From Veillonellaceae bacterium (GTDB taxonomy: Bacteria > Bacillota_C > Negativicutes > UBA1444): a stretch of DNA of 64,000 nucleotides. The notes under the pieces were generated by a model. The model was not told where the DNA came from and searched no databases. It was given only the letters and a program-made list of their open reading frames with translations. This document shows, one piece after another, positions 43,270 to 52,586 of the stretch. Position 1 is the stretch's first letter. Every line of letters begins with the position of its first letter. The stretch spans positions 62,001 to 126,000 of the forward strand of contig JAAZNU010000021.1 in NCBI GenBank assembly GCA_012798135.1. The letters run 5' to 3'. The position numbers were made by a program, and so were the translations under genes.

Positions 43270-45423
43270 ATGGATACATTGACCGGCGTGGTCGAAAACA
43301 TTACCTTCCAGGGCCAGAACGACTATGTCGTGTTCCGCCTGAAAACCGAACAGGGCTTCGTGGTGGTGGCCGGCAACATTGGCGCGCCGCTGCCGGGCGA
43401 GGATGTCGAGGTGTCCGGCGCCTGGACGGTTCATCCCCGCTATGGCCGCCAATTCCGCGGCGAAGCGCTGCGGCGGGTTACGCCGGCCACCTTGCCAGCC
43501 ATCGAGCGGTTTCTCGGCTCCGGCGCCGTCAAAGGCATTGGCCCGGCGATGGCGCAGCGGATGGTGGCGCGGTTCGGCCTGAAAACTCTGGACATTCTGG
43601 AACGGGAGCCTAGGCATTTGCTGGAGGTCGAAGGGATCGGCCCGAAGAAACTGGCCATGATCGTCGAATCGTATTCCGCCAAAGCCGAACTGCGGGAGCT
43701 GATGTTTTTCCTGGAATCGCACGCCATCCCCGGAGCGTATGCGCGGCGCATCCATGCCGTGTACGGCGATTCGTCGGTCCAGGTGATCGAGCAGGACCCG
43801 TACCGGCTGGCCGAAGAAGTCGACGGCATCGGTTTCCGGATCGCCGACCGGATCGCTCTGGCCTGCGGAGCCGAGAAGGAAAGCCACGAGAGGATTGCGG
43901 CGGGCATCCGGTATGCTTTGCTCGGGACTGCGGACGCCGGCCATACCTGTGTGCCGGAAGACGTGTTGGTACAGGCGGCGGCGAAGGAACTGGGCTGTGA
44001 CCGCTACGCGGTGGCGGAGGTACTGTCGCAACTGCTGCGGCAGGGGTCACTGGCGATGGAGGATGCGCCGGGCGGCGCGCTGATCTATCCGGACCATTTG
44101 TACCATGCTGAACGCCAGGTGGCGGAGCGCCTGCTGCGGCTGCGCGACTCGGCGAAACGCCTGGGCGAGGCGGATGTGGCGGCATTGACGGCTAAATTCG
44201 AGCGGGAGCGGGGAATCCAGCTGGCTGAAGCGCAGCGGGAAGCGGTGCGGGCGGCCTGCGGCCACGGGGTGCTGGTGATGACCGGGGGCCCGGGCACCGG
44301 CAAAACGACTACTATACAGGCGGTACTGAACGTGCTGTCGATGCAGGGCTGCAAGATCGCCCTGGCGGCGCCGACCGGCCGGGCGGCCAAGCGCCTGTCG
44401 GAGGCGACGGGCCGGGAAGCCTTGACTGTCCACCGGCTGCTGGAGGCCACCGGTTCGAAGGGCGGCGGCCGGGCGATGTTCGGCCGGAGCGAGGAGTACC
44501 CGATCGACGCCGATGTGATCATCGTCGACGAAGTGTCGATGATGGACATTTTGCTGATGTATTATTTGCTGCGGGCGACGCCGGACGGGTGCCGGGTGGT
44601 GCTGGTCGGCGACGTGGATCAGCTGCCGGCGGTGGGACCGGGTTCGGTGCTGAAGGACATCATCCGGTCGGAAACGACGCCGGTGGTGCGGCTGACCGAA
44701 ATTTTCCGCCAGGCGGGGCAAAGCCCGATCGTCCTCAACGCCCACCGCATCAATCGCGGCCGGTTCCCGGATGTGCGCAGCGCGCGGGAGTTCCAGCTGC
44801 GGGAGGTCGCCGACGACGAAGCGGCGGCGGCCCTGGTAGTCAAACTGTGCCGGGACGAACTACCCGGCGAAGGCGTCAACGTCGGACGCGACGTGCAGGT
44901 GCTGTCGCCGATGCACCGGCTGGCCTGCGGCGTGGAAAACCTGAACAAACTCTTGCAGGAGGCGCTGAACCCGCCGGCGCGCGGCAAACGGGAACTGGCG
45001 GTCTCCGGCAAGATTTTCCGGGTCGGCGACAAGGTGATGCAGACGCGCAACGACTATGACAAGGGAGTGTTCAACGGCGATATCGGCCGCATCGCCGACA
45101 TGGACGATGAGATGGTGCTGGTCCGGTATCCGGAGGGGGACGTGCCGTATGACCGGACGGAGCTGGACGCGCTGGCCCCAGCGTTCGCGATGAGCGTGCA
45201 CAAAAGCCAGGGCAGCGAATATCCAGTGGTGATCTTGGCCCTGGTGAACAGCCATTACATCATGTTGCAGCGAAATTTGCTGTATACGGCGATCACTCGG
45301 GCGAAGCAGCGGGTCATCCTGGTCGGTTCGAGCGAGGCACTCGGCACGGCGGTGTCCAACGACCGGACGCGGCGGCGACATTCGCTATTGGCCGAGCGGC
45401 TGCGGCGCGAGGTGTTTCTGTGA
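43270..45423 (+). CDS. recD2: RecD2-type ATP-dependent DNA helicase
   Basis: 717 residues. An N-terminal OB-like domain and helix-hairpin-helix repeats (LGSGAVKGIGPAMAQRMV, LLEVEGIGPKKLAMI) precede the superfamily 1B helicase: Walker A MTGGPGTGKTTT near residue 340, DEVSMMD, GDVDQLPAVGPG, and the C-terminal AMSVHKSQGSEYP and YTAITRAK motifs. This is the RecD2 layout found in bacteria without RecBC. 5'-3' helicase in DNA repair and replication stress. It overlaps comFC by 4 bp. Confidence 0.93.
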   Translation: MDTLTGVVENITFQGQNDYVVFRLKTEQGFVVVAGNIGAPLPGEDVEVSGAWTVHPRYGRQFRGEALRRVTPATLPAIERFLGSGAVKGIGPAMAQRMVARFGLKTLDILEREPRHLLEVEGIGPKKLAMIVESYSAKAELRELMFFLESHAIPGAYARRIHAVYGDSSVQVIEQDPYRLAEEVDGIGFRIADRIALACGAEKESHERIAAGIRYALLGTADAGHTCVPEDVLVQAAAKELGCDRYAVAEVLSQLLRQGSLAMEDAPGGALIYPDHLYHAERQVAERLLRLRDSAKRLGEADVAALTAKFERERGIQLAEAQREAVRAACGHGVLVMTGGPGTGKTTTIQAVLNVLSMQGCKIALAAPTGRAAKRLSEATGREALTVHRLLEATGSKGGGRAMFGRSEEYPIDADVIIVDEVSMMDILLMYYLLRATPDGCRVVLVGDVDQLPAVGPGSVLKDIIRSETTPVVRLTEIFRQAGQSPIVLNAHRINRGRFPDVRSAREFQLREVADDEAAAALVVKLCRDELPGEGVNVGRDVQVLSPMHRLACGVENLNKLLQEALNPPARGKRELAVSGKIFRVGDKVMQTRNDYDKGVFNGDIGRIADMDDEMVLVRYPEGDVPYDRTELDALAPAFAMSVHKSQGSEYPVVILALVNSHYIMLQRNLLYTAITRAKQRVILVGSSEALGTAVSNDRTRRRHSLLAERLRREVFL

Positions 45424-46100
45424 CCGCCTGGCGGCAACAGGCGGCGGAATGGCTGGCTGCGGCGCTGCAACTCGTTTTTCCGTCCCATTGCCCGGCCTGC
45501 GGCACGGCGGTGGACATTGCGGACGCCTGGTGCGCCGACTGCCTGCGCGAACTGTGGCGGCCCCGGCGGCTGAACCTCGTGGAACGAAATATGGCGCACG
45601 TGCGGCGCTGTCAGGTGCTGACTGACTATAACGGTGCGGTCCGGACTCTGCTGCACGGACTGAAATTTCAAAGGCGCCGCGCGAATGCGGCGCCTTTGGC
45701 TTGGCTGGTATCCCTCGCGGATGAGACGGAACTGGCCGATCTGTGGGACAATGATACGCTGGCCGTGCCGGTGCCGGTTTCCGCCGGCCGGCTGGCCGAA
45801 CGCGGCTACAACCAGGTGACGCTGATTTTTGAAACCTGGTGCCGGCGGCAGGGGATTCCCTGGCGGGAGGACTGCCTGTCCCGCCGCCGGGCAACGCTGC
45901 CGCAGTGGGAGCTGGACCGCCGCCAGCGGGCGGCAAATATAAAAGACGCGTTTGTTGTCAACGCGTCTGAAATCGTCCGGGGACATTCCGTGCTATTGCT
46001 CGATGATATCGTCACTACCGGCCGCACCTGCGAAGAATGCGCCGCTGCCTTGCAAGAGGCTGGCGCGACCGCCGTGTCCTGTCTGGCGCTGGCCAACTGA
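45420..46100 (+). CDS. comFC: ComFC-type phosphoribosyltransferase-like protein
   Basis: 226 residues from GTG 45420, overlapping the recD2 stop (GTGA). An N-terminal zinc finger CPACGTA...CADCLREL is followed by the PRPP-binding loop VLLLDDIVTTGRTCEECA and YNQVTLI. ComFC is needed late in DNA uptake during natural transformation. In Bacillus the gene is followed by yvyF and flgM; here the same order holds except for a minus-strand HD-GYP gene in between. No comFA is adjacent. Confidence 0.9.
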   Translation: MTAWRQQAAEWLAAALQLVFPSHCPACGTAVDIADAWCADCLRELWRPRRLNLVERNMAHVRRCQVLTDYNGAVRTLLHGLKFQRRRANAAPLAWLVSLADETELADLWDNDTLAVPVPVSAGRLAERGYNQVTLIFETWCRRQGIPWREDCLSRRRATLPQWELDRRQRAANIKDAFVVNASEIVRGHSVLLLDDIVTTGRTCEECAAALQEAGATAVSCLALAN

Positions 46101-46116
46101 CGCCGCTGACGCCGGT

Positions 46117-46716
46117 TTAGCCCAAGGCGTTGATGAAAGCTCGCACGGCCTCGGGGTCGAGTAATGTGCCGGCGATGTTGTTAAGTTCCTTTACCGCTTC
46201 TTTTTTGGTCTTGGACCAGTTTTGCTCGCAAGGGTTGATGAAGCGGTCGTAATAGTTGGCAACGGCGATGATCCGGGCGCCGAGCGGGATGTTCACGCCC
46301 TTGAGCCGCTTCGGATAGCCCTTGCCGTCCCACTGCTCGTGGTGGAACCGGATGTAGGGGATGAATTCCGTGAACGCTTCCATATTTTCCAGCATGGCCG
46401 CGCCGGCGTTGCAATGACCCCGGTACAGGCTCATTTCGCGGGCGGACAGATAGGGAACCTTCGAAATGATAGAGTTCGGCACCGACAGCTGCCCGATGTC
46501 ATGCAACACCGCCGCCATACGGATCCGTTCGATTTCTTCCTTGGGCAGACGCATCTGGGCCGCGATACTGACCGCATAATTCGCCACCTGGAAACTGTGC
46601 TGACAGATCCGGTGGTTCTTTAGCCGAAGCATCTGGATCAAGGTTTCCACGATTTCATTGTCGATGGACGGAACCGCCACTTTTGCCGGGGCGGCGGGAG
46701 TCGTCAGTTTGCTCAT
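46117..46716 (-). CDS. HD-GYP domain phosphodiesterase
   Basis: 199 residues from ATG 46716 (GGAAAGGTG upstream on the minus strand); the long frame above it is antisense to yvyF. Nearly the whole protein is an HD-GYP domain: HSFQVANYA, HDIGQLS, HCNAGAAML, HHEQWDGKGYP and IIAVANYYDRF, with all metal ligands and the GYP motif present. It is likely a cyclic-di-GMP phosphodiesterase. There is no receiver or sensor domain. It sits opposite to the flagellar genes, between comFC and yvyF. Confidence 0.88.
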   Translation of the reverse strand: MSKLTTPAAPAKVAVPSIDNEIVETLIQMLRLKNHRICQHSFQVANYAVSIAAQMRLPKEEIERIRMAAVLHDIGQLSVPNSIISKVPYLSAREMSLYRGHCNAGAAMLENMEAFTEFIPYIRFHHEQWDGKGYPKRLKGVNIPLGARIIAVANYYDRFINPCEQNWSKTKKEAVKELNNIAGTLLDPEAVRAFINALG

Positions 46717-46767
46717 GTGCAGAGGGACACCTTTCCTGTCGTAAAATGATTTACGGGAAGTACATAT

Positions 46768-46796
46768 AGTATACCAGAGATTTGGCAGTTTGACAG
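46768..46796 (-). promoter_or_regulatory. Sigma-A-type promoter of the HD-GYP gene
   Basis: Minus-strand CTGTCA (46796-46791) and TATACT (46773-46768) with a 17-nt spacer, about 52 nt upstream of the HD-GYP start. The -10 matches consensus in five of six positions and the -35 in four. Confidence 0.5.
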
Positions 46797-46992
46797 CGAT
46801 ATTTCCGTTCCCGGTTTGATTATATTTTTTTATCGACCGGGGCTGCTGGCTTTTTCGTTTTGTCACGTTTTTAGTATATTGTTTGCCGTTGCCGGTCAAA
46901 ATCCTGCCGGTTTTCACTTTTTTCCCGTTTTGCATTGCGCCGATATAGTTTATAATAATATCGCAAGTAATGCAACGGAAGGATGGTTCGGC

Positions 46993-47391
46993 ATGGGACT
47001 GGCGAATTGCCCGGAGTGCGGCAAACTGTACGTGGAGAACCCGGCGAAGCTGTGCCCGGATTGCTATCGACAAGAAGAGGAAAACGAGGAGAAAGTGGCC
47101 AAATACCTGCGGTCGAACCGTGGCGCCTCGATTCCGGACATACATGAGGCCACCGGCGTGGCAGAAAAAATTATCTTGAAAATGATCAAAAAAGGTCGGA
47201 TCACCGGCGACATTCAGGTGGAATATCCCTGCGAAAGCTGCGGCCGGCCGATTCTGGAAGGTCGGGTGTGTGCGGAATGCGGCCGTCGGGTGCTCGAACA
47301 GCTCAAACCGGAAACCAAGCCGGCCGCCAAGGCGTCGGAACCGCCCCGCCGTCCTGGAGAAGGCGTGCATATGCGGCTGGAGCGACGATAA
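46993..47391 (+). CDS. yvyF: YvyF/TIGR03826-family flagellar-locus protein
   Basis: 132 residues from ATG 46993. Two zinc ribbons, CPECGKLYVENPAKLCPDC at the N-terminus and CESCGRPILEGRVCAECGRR at about 77-96, flank a helix-turn-helix-like middle (SNRGASIPDIHEATGVAEK). This is the protein found beside flgM in Firmicutes flagellar operons. A TATAAT at 46951-46956 may be its -10. A terminator follows 27 nt after the stop, so it is separated from flgM. Confidence 0.88.
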   Translation: MGLANCPECGKLYVENPAKLCPDCYRQEEENEEKVAKYLRSNRGASIPDIHEATGVAEKIILKMIKKGRITGDIQVEYPCESCGRPILEGRVCAECGRRVLEQLKPETKPAAKASEPPRRPGEGVHMRLERR

Positions 47392-47417
47392 TATAAAATA
47401 ATTTTGAAAAAGTTGCG

Positions 47418-47446
47418 GGAGCCGGTTAATATTCGGCTCCTTTTTT
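47418..47446 (+). terminator. Intrinsic terminator after yvyF
   Basis: Seven-base stem GGAGCCG (47418-47424) with CGGCTCC (47434-47440), 9-nt loop, then six T. Confidence 0.88.
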
Positions 47447-47454
47447 GCGATATA

Positions 47455-47480
47455 TAAATTAAGTGGAATGTTACCGACCG
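47455..47480 (+). promoter_or_regulatory. Candidate sigma-28 (SigD/FliA) promoter of flgM
   Basis: TAAATTAA at 47455 and ACCGACCG at 47473-47480, compared with the sigma-28 consensus TAAA-N15-GCCGATAA. The first four bases of the -10 core (CCGA) match and the spacing fits; the last bases do not. It lies between the yvyF terminator and flgM. Confidence 0.45.
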
Positions 47481-47517
47481 GGGAATGGGTCGTAGCATGG
47501 CAGATGAGGTGTGAAAA

Positions 47518-47823
47518 ATGATTATTTCAGGCAACAGCGGCATCGGCGGCATCAACAAGGCTTATGGCGTGGATTCGGTGAAGTCGGGCAAAGGTGCCCG
47601 CGCAACCGGCAAGTCCACGACCCAGCGCAGCGACGAAGTGGTTTTGTCTTCGGAAGCGCAAGGCTTGCAGCAGCAGATCGCGGCCATCAAGGCGTTGCCG
47701 GATGTGCGGATGGACAAGGTCGAGGAGCTGTCACGCCGGGTGGAAGCCGGGCAGTATCAGGTGGACGCCGCGAAGCTTGCCGATCAGATGATCGGCCGGG
47801 CACTGGCGGATAAATTAGTTTAG
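47518..47823 (+). CDS. flgM: Anti-sigma-28 factor FlgM
   Basis: 101 residues, small and probably disordered at the N-terminus, with the conserved C-terminal helical half: SDEVVLSSEAQGLQQQ, VRMDKVEELSRRVEAGQYQV and AAKLADQMIGRAL. It binds and holds sigma-28 until the hook-basal body is complete. Its place between yvyF and flgN is that of Firmicutes flagellar loci. Confidence 0.92.
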   Translation: MIISGNSGIGGINKAYGVDSVKSGKGARATGKSTTQRSDEVVLSSEAQGLQQQIAAIKALPDVRMDKVEELSRRVEAGQYQVDAAKLADQMIGRALADKLV

Positions 47824-47842
47824 TGCGGTAGGGGGAAGCCCG

Positions 47843-48340
47843 ATGCAAGAACTGTGGCAGGAACTGATTGCGGCGCTGGCGGAGACTCTGGCGCTGTATC
47901 GGCATATGCTCGAACTGAGCGAGAACAAAAAAAACGTCCTGGTCCGGGGCAAGCCGGTCGAATTGGAAGCGATCAACCGCGAAGAGGAGTCGCTGTTGCT
48001 GCAGGGCAAGGAACTCGAACACCGGCGGGCGAAAGCGACCGCCGGTCTTGTTACGGCCTGCGGCCTGGCCAACGCCAATCCCGCGCTGACTGAACTGGCG
48101 GCGGTGGCGGAACCGGACACCGCCGAACAGCTGTTGACGTTGAAAACGGAGTTCGCCGCGGTTCTGAAAGAACTGACACGACTCAACTCCGTCAATGCGA
48201 AATTAACCGAGCAGGCGCTGGCGTTCGTCAACTATAATCTGAATCTGCTCACCCGGCGGCAAGCGGAGCCTACCTATGCGCCGGTCGGAGCGGCGTTCAG
48301 AGAATCCACGCTGTCGGCGCTGCTCGATAGGAAGGTGTAA
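47843..48340 (+). CDS. flgN: Flagellar export chaperone FlgN
   Basis: 165 residues, predicted almost fully helical (LWQELIAALAETLALYRHML... and LTRLNSVNAKLTEQALAFVNYN). The C-terminal NxLLTRR-type segment and position directly before flgK identify the FlgN chaperone for FlgK and FlgL. Confidence 0.88.
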   Translation: MQELWQELIAALAETLALYRHMLELSENKKNVLVRGKPVELEAINREEESLLLQGKELEHRRAKATAGLVTACGLANANPALTELAAVAEPDTAEQLLTLKTEFAAVLKELTRLNSVNAKLTEQALAFVNYNLNLLTRRQAEPTYAPVGAAFRESTLSALLDRKV

Positions 48341-48342
48341 CG

Positions 48343-49851
48343 ATGGTTTCGGCTTTCAGCGGACTCAATACCGTGGTGCGGGGCCTGATGGCCCAGCAAA
48401 TGGCCCTGAACACGGTGGGGCACAATATCTCGAATGCCAATACGGACGGGTATTCGCGCCAGAGTGTCGGCATCGTCACGTCGACGCCGGACACGTTCAC
48501 CGGCTCATATGGCAAACTGCAAATCGGCACCGGCGTCGACACGCAGTCGATCACCCGGGCCCGTGATGAATTCATGGACCAGCAGTACTGGAAGGAAAAC
48601 ACCACGCTCGGCTACGCGCAGACGCAGGGAGACCTGATGTCGCAGGTCGAGGGTGTGTTCAGCATTTCGTCCGATACCGGCATGCAAAAAGTGCTGGATA
48701 ATTTCTGGTCGGCCTGGCAGACGCTCGGCAGCAACGCTTCCGACGACAGTACCCGCAACCTGGTATTGCAGCGCGGCACCGAACTGGTCAACACGATCCA
48801 ACAGGCGGCAGACCAACTGAAGGACCAGGTGGACAGCATCAATACCGATTTGCAGCTGAATGTCCAGACGGTGAACCGGATTTCGTCCGACATCCTGTCC
48901 CTGAACCAGAAGATAGCCATGGCCGAGGTCACTTCTCCCGGCTCGGCGAATGATCTGCGCGACCGGCGCGACCTGTTGGTCGACCAGCTGTCGGAGTATG
49001 TCCCGGTGCAGGTCACGGAAGACCGTTCCGGCAACTATATTATTCAGAGCGGTTCCGCCACCTTGGTCGATGGCAGCCGCACCACCGAACTGACCACCGC
49101 TGCGCGGACGGATGCCGATTATGGCTACCCAACGCTGGCGATTCAGGCCAACGGCATCGATGTGGAGTTTGACGGCGGTTCGCTGCAAGGACTGGTCGAC
49201 ATGCGGGATGACGGGGAATTTGGCGTCAAGGGCTACCTGAACAATCTGTCCACGATCAGCGAATTTTTGCTGCGGGACTTCAACGCCATCCACCGGGCCG
49301 GTTATGGCGAGGACAATGTCGGCGGGCGCAACTTTTTTGGCGACATGTCGACCGCCTATAACGAGACGAGTTTTACGAACCCGGAGGCTTGGCTGGAAGC
49401 GTTGCAGGTCAACTCGGCGTTGCTCAACCAGACCACGGATCCGTCCGGACTGCAGATGATCGCTGCCAAGACCGCCGACACGCAGGGCAATGCCAGCGGC
49501 GACAATGCGGTCAAGCTGTCCCAGGCCCTGCGCATGAACACGACCGACCTGCTGCCGACGGGGTACACGCCGACATTGGGCGCGACCGCCTCCCTGAACA
49601 GCTACTATTCCGCGACGATCGGCACGCTCGGCATCCAGAGCGCCAGCACGACCCGGGTGGTGACCAACCAGAAAACCTTGGTCGCCCAGATTGAGAATTG
49701 GCGGCAGTCGACTTGCGGCGTGAACATGGACGAGGAAATGTCCGACATGATCCGGTTCCAGAAAGGCTACAACGCGGCAGCGCGGATGATCACCACCATG
49801 GACGAGTTGTACGACAAACTGATCAACAGCACCGGCGTCGTCGGTCGCTAG
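48343..49851 (+). CDS. flgK: Flagellar hook-associated protein 1
   Basis: 502 residues, two nucleotides after flgN. The N-terminal D0 region SGLNTVVRGLMAQQMALNTV and SNANTDGYSRQ is the FlgK signature; the C-terminal coiled coil has MDEEMSDMIRFQKGYNAAARMI and LYDKLINSTG. It joins the hook to the filament. Length is close to the Bacillus protein (507), with no large insertion. Confidence 0.95.
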   Translation: MVSAFSGLNTVVRGLMAQQMALNTVGHNISNANTDGYSRQSVGIVTSTPDTFTGSYGKLQIGTGVDTQSITRARDEFMDQQYWKENTTLGYAQTQGDLMSQVEGVFSISSDTGMQKVLDNFWSAWQTLGSNASDDSTRNLVLQRGTELVNTIQQAADQLKDQVDSINTDLQLNVQTVNRISSDILSLNQKIAMAEVTSPGSANDLRDRRDLLVDQLSEYVPVQVTEDRSGNYIIQSGSATLVDGSRTTELTTAARTDADYGYPTLAIQANGIDVEFDGGSLQGLVDMRDDGEFGVKGYLNNLSTISEFLLRDFNAIHRAGYGEDNVGGRNFFGDMSTAYNETSFTNPEAWLEALQVNSALLNQTTDPSGLQMIAAKTADTQGNASGDNAVKLSQALRMNTTDLLPTGYTPTLGATASLNSYYSATIGTLGIQSASTTRVVTNQKTLVAQIENWRQSTCGVNMDEEMSDMIRFQKGYNAAARMITTMDELYDKLINSTGVVGR

Positions 49852-49863
49852 GAGGGTTGAACC

Positions 49864-51129
49864 ATGCGGATCACCAACAATATGATCGTGAATTCCTATC
49901 TGACCAGCTTCAATAGCGCGCTGGAGCGTCAGAACAAGCTGCAGGAGCAACTGTCGGACGGCAAACTGATCCACCGGGCCTCGGACGACCCGGTCCGGGC
50001 GGTGCGCAGTCTGAAATACAACACCAACTTGGCGGAAAATGAGCAGTTCACCCAGAATGTCAAAGACGCTGCTTCTTGGATGGAGACGACGGACTCGGCC
50101 ATGTCCGAGATGAATTCGATCATGACCCGGGCCCGCGAGTTGGTCGTCAGCGCCGACGGCAGCAAGCCTGTCGACGCGTTGCAGGCATTGGGCAAGGAAC
50201 TGGACGGTCTGGTTGACGCGGCCGTCACGATCGGCAACACCCAGATCGGCGATCGCTACCTGTTTGCCGGCCAGATGGACAAGACGCTGCCGCTGACGCG
50301 CCAGACGATCACGAACGCAGCCGGCGAATCCGTCGAGGTCGTCGTGTACAACGGCGATAACAACAAGATTTCCATGGCTTCCCAGGCCGGCTTGATCAAT
50401 CCGGATCAGGACAGCGTGAACCTGACCGGCGTGGAGGCGTTCGGACCGGCAGAAACCATGACGGACGCCGTGACGGGCAAAACGGTCACGACACTAAAGA
50501 CGCTGAACGATCTGATCAAAGTGAAGAATGAGCTGCTGAAAACTTCGGCGGTCAAACAAAGCAACGCCAGCGGCGGGGCGGCGACAGTAGGCGGGACGTA
50601 TACGGGGACCGCCGAGCAAAATGTTGCCGTTCGGATCACGGCGGATGGAACGGGAAAGGTGACGGCTGCGGAGTTTACGACAGACGGCGGGACGACCTGG
50701 GCCGCCGCGGCGGCGGACGCCAGCACCGATCCAACGACCTTCACGTTGACTGGGCTGGGTGTGACCACGCAGTTTGCGACCAATGCCGCGAATGCGAATA
50801 ATGATACCTATTCCTTCCGCGTACCGTATTCCGGAGTTTCACCGGATACGACCTGGATCGGTTCGACCGCCCTGTCTTTGATCTCGAAGAGCCATGACTA
50901 TATTTTGCAGGCCCAGACGGGGATCGGCGCCCGCAGTGCGTCCTATGAAATGATTTCCAATATGCTGCTCGCCAATAATACCACCATCACGGACAACCTG
51001 TCGGCGAATGAAGATCTTGATATTCCCAAGGCCATTATCGACTTCAAAAACAGCGAGAATGTCTATAATGCGGCACTGGCCGTCGGTTCGAAGATTATGC
51101 CGCAGTCACTCGTTGATTTCTTGAGCTGA
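49864..51129 (+). CDS. flgL: Flagellar hook-associated protein 3 with inserted domain
   Basis: 421 residues. The N-terminal RITNNMIVNSYLTSFNSALE and SDGKLIHRASDDPVRAVRSL and the C-terminal NSENVYNAALAVGSKIMPQSL are FlgL. The family is usually about 300 residues; here ~100 extra (about 230-325) form a Thr/Gly/Ala-rich beta-type insert (GGTYTGTAEQNVAVRITADG...). A similar kind of insert is seen in the flagellin central region. The insert would be exposed at the hook-filament junction. Confidence 0.93.
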   Translation: MRITNNMIVNSYLTSFNSALERQNKLQEQLSDGKLIHRASDDPVRAVRSLKYNTNLAENEQFTQNVKDAASWMETTDSAMSEMNSIMTRARELVVSADGSKPVDALQALGKELDGLVDAAVTIGNTQIGDRYLFAGQMDKTLPLTRQTITNAAGESVEVVVYNGDNNKISMASQAGLINPDQDSVNLTGVEAFGPAETMTDAVTGKTVTTLKTLNDLIKVKNELLKTSAVKQSNASGGAATVGGTYTGTAEQNVAVRITADGTGKVTAAEFTTDGGTTWAAAAADASTDPTTFTLTGLGVTTQFATNAANANNDTYSFRVPYSGVSPDTTWIGSTALSLISKSHDYILQAQTGIGARSASYEMISNMLLANNTTITDNLSANEDLDIPKAIIDFKNSENVYNAALAVGSKIMPQSLVDFLS

Positions 51130-51150
51130 TGATGCTGCGAGGATAAAGCT

Positions 51151-51723
51151 ATGCTACAGGTTCGTATTTCCACCCAGCCTATGGTGTTATCGATGCAAAG
51201 CCGACCGGCGACTCTGGAACTGCAGAGCCGGCGGTCGGAGGTGCAGATTGCATCGGAACCGGCCCGGCTGAATGTTCAGCCATCCGAAGTGCGGCTGACA
51301 GTGGATAACTCCGCCGGCCGGCAAGCGCTGGGGTTGTACGATGCCGCCGGTTTTTCCGCGCAGGTTGCGCAGCAGGGCGCCGAGGCCGCCCAACAGGCGG
51401 TCGCGCAATATGTGCAGAACGGCAACCGGCTGGCGCAGATCAGCAGTTCGGCCAGTTCCGTCGCCCAGCTGTCCACGGATCAAACGGCAAGCCGACTGCA
51501 AGCGACTTCCATTACGTGGACATATAAGCCGCCGCCGGAAGTTCGGTTTGATGTAACGCCGCTGGCCCTTGAATGGTCGGAACCGCAGCTTCGCTATCAG
51601 GTGCAGCCGGCCGACTTGTCGGGGAGCTATACGCCGGGCGAAGTCGATATCCGGCTGGCCCAATACGCCAACATCGACATTCAGGTTGCCGAGGCGCAGA
51701 GTGCGGTGCATTTGCTGGTCTGA
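51151..51723 (+). CDS. YviE/DUF6470-family flagellar-locus protein
   Basis: 190 residues. Pattern LQVRISTQPMVLSMQSRPATLEL..RRSEVQIASEPARLNVQPSEVRLTVDNSAGRQALGL is that of the YviE/DUF6470 family found between flgL and fliW in Firmicutes. Role unknown. The segment after the stop contains a weak hairpin (ATCCTG 51723-51728 with CAGGAT 51743-51748). Confidence 0.8.
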   Translation: MLQVRISTQPMVLSMQSRPATLELQSRRSEVQIASEPARLNVQPSEVRLTVDNSAGRQALGLYDAAGFSAQVAQQGAEAAQQAVAQYVQNGNRLAQISSSASSVAQLSTDQTASRLQATSITWTYKPPPEVRFDVTPLALEWSEPQLRYQVQPADLSGSYTPGEVDIRLAQYANIDIQVAEAQSAVHLLV

Positions 51724-51805
51724 TCCTGCGGATTTCGTCTGACAGGATTTTGGGGAAGGACCAAGAATATATTTTAAGTAGCAGCGATGAGGGAGGAACC
51801 AAAGC

Positions 51806-52246
51806 ATGATCGTACAATCGACGCGATTCGGCGAACTGGATGTTCCGGATGGACAAATTCTGGATTTCCCGCAGGGTGTACTGGGCTTTCCGGCGGAAAA
51901 ACGGTTCGCGCTCATGGAATATAAAACTGACAGCCCGTTCTATCTTTTGCAGTCATTGGCGGATGCGGACCTGACCTTTTTGATGATCAATCCATTCGCC
52001 TTTTTCAATGACTACGAATTTGCCATGGATGATGCCCTGATGGCCGAGATCGGCGTGACGGCGGACAATCCGCCGTCGGTATTCAACATTGCCACCGTCA
52101 AAGATAAGATCGAGAACATGACGGTTAACCTGGCCGGGCCGGTCTTGGTCAACCTGCGTGACCGCAAGGCGGCCCAATGGGTCATCGAGAAAACCGTTTT
52201 CCCGACCAAGTACGCACTGTTCCCGGCCACTGCGGGAGGGAAATAG
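51806..52246 (+). CDS. fliW: Flagellar assembly factor FliW
   Basis: 146 residues. [23 protein letters not shown] at the start and FVMINPF-like [15 protein letters not shown], then [24 protein letters not shown]. FliW binds flagellin and CsrA in a partner switch: free flagellin releases CsrA repression of hag. csrA follows 2 nt later, as in Bacillus subtilis. Confidence 0.94.
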   Translation: MIVQSTRFGELDVPDGQILDFPQGVLGFPAEKRFALMEYKTDSPFYLLQSLADADLTFLMINPFAFFNDYEFAMDDALMAEIGVTADNPPSVFNIATVKDKIENMTVNLAGPVLVNLRDRKAAQWVIEKTVFPTKYALFPATAGGK

Positions 52247-52248
52247 CC

Positions 52249-52491
52249 ATGTTGGTATTGACCCGCAAACCTGGCGAACGTCTCGTCATCGGTGACAACA
52301 TCGTGGTGACGGTCGTGGACGTGAAGGGGGATAACATCCGGATCGGCATCGATGCTCCCCGCGAAGTGAAAGTTTACCGCGGTGAAATCTATGACGCCAT
52401 CGTCGCCGAAAACCGCCAGGCGGCCTCGCCGATCGGCGACCTGACCGGCCTCGACCAACTGAAAGCCTCGCCGGAAAAGAAATCCTTGTAG
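52249..52491 (+). CDS. csrA: Carbon storage regulator CsrA
   Basis: 80 residues from ATG 52249 with GGGAGGGAAATAGCC upstream. [20 protein letters not shown] at the N-terminus; L4 and R44 (VYRGEI), the RNA-contacting residues, are present. The C-terminal extension (from ~60) is longer than in E. coli, as in FliW-regulated CsrA proteins, where it binds FliW. A terminator follows. Confidence 0.95.
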   Translation: MLVLTRKPGERLVIGDNIVVTVVDVKGDNIRIGIDAPREVKVYRGEIYDAIVAENRQAASPIGDLTGLDQLKASPEKKSL

Positions 52492-52521
52492 AATTTTTGA
52501 GAGTTTTATATAACGCTGATC

Positions 52522-52562
52522 ATCCCGGTGTGCAGCCTTCGTTCTGCTCCCGGGATTTTTTT
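52522..52562 (+). terminator. Intrinsic terminator after csrA
   Basis: Stem ATCCCGG (52522-52528) with CCGGGAT (52550-52556), extended inside by GCAG/CTGC pairing, followed by T7. It closes the flgM-to-csrA unit. Confidence 0.9.
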
Positions 52563-52586
52563 GTGGTATGAAAATGTTGATTTAAA

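Noticed and set aside
46717..47370. N-terminal extension of the HD-GYP protein
   Set aside because: The extra frame is antisense to yvyF and passes through the predicted promoter; the HD-GYP domain is complete from 46716.
48505..49974. 489-codon minus-strand frame inside flgK
   Set aside because: Antisense to a clear FlgK gene; no family features.
51723..51751. Hairpin ATCCTG/CAGGAT followed by TTTT after the DUF6470 gene
   Set aside because: Only six base pairs with a 14-nt loop and a short T run; fliW is probably read through from upstream. Too weak to list as a terminator.
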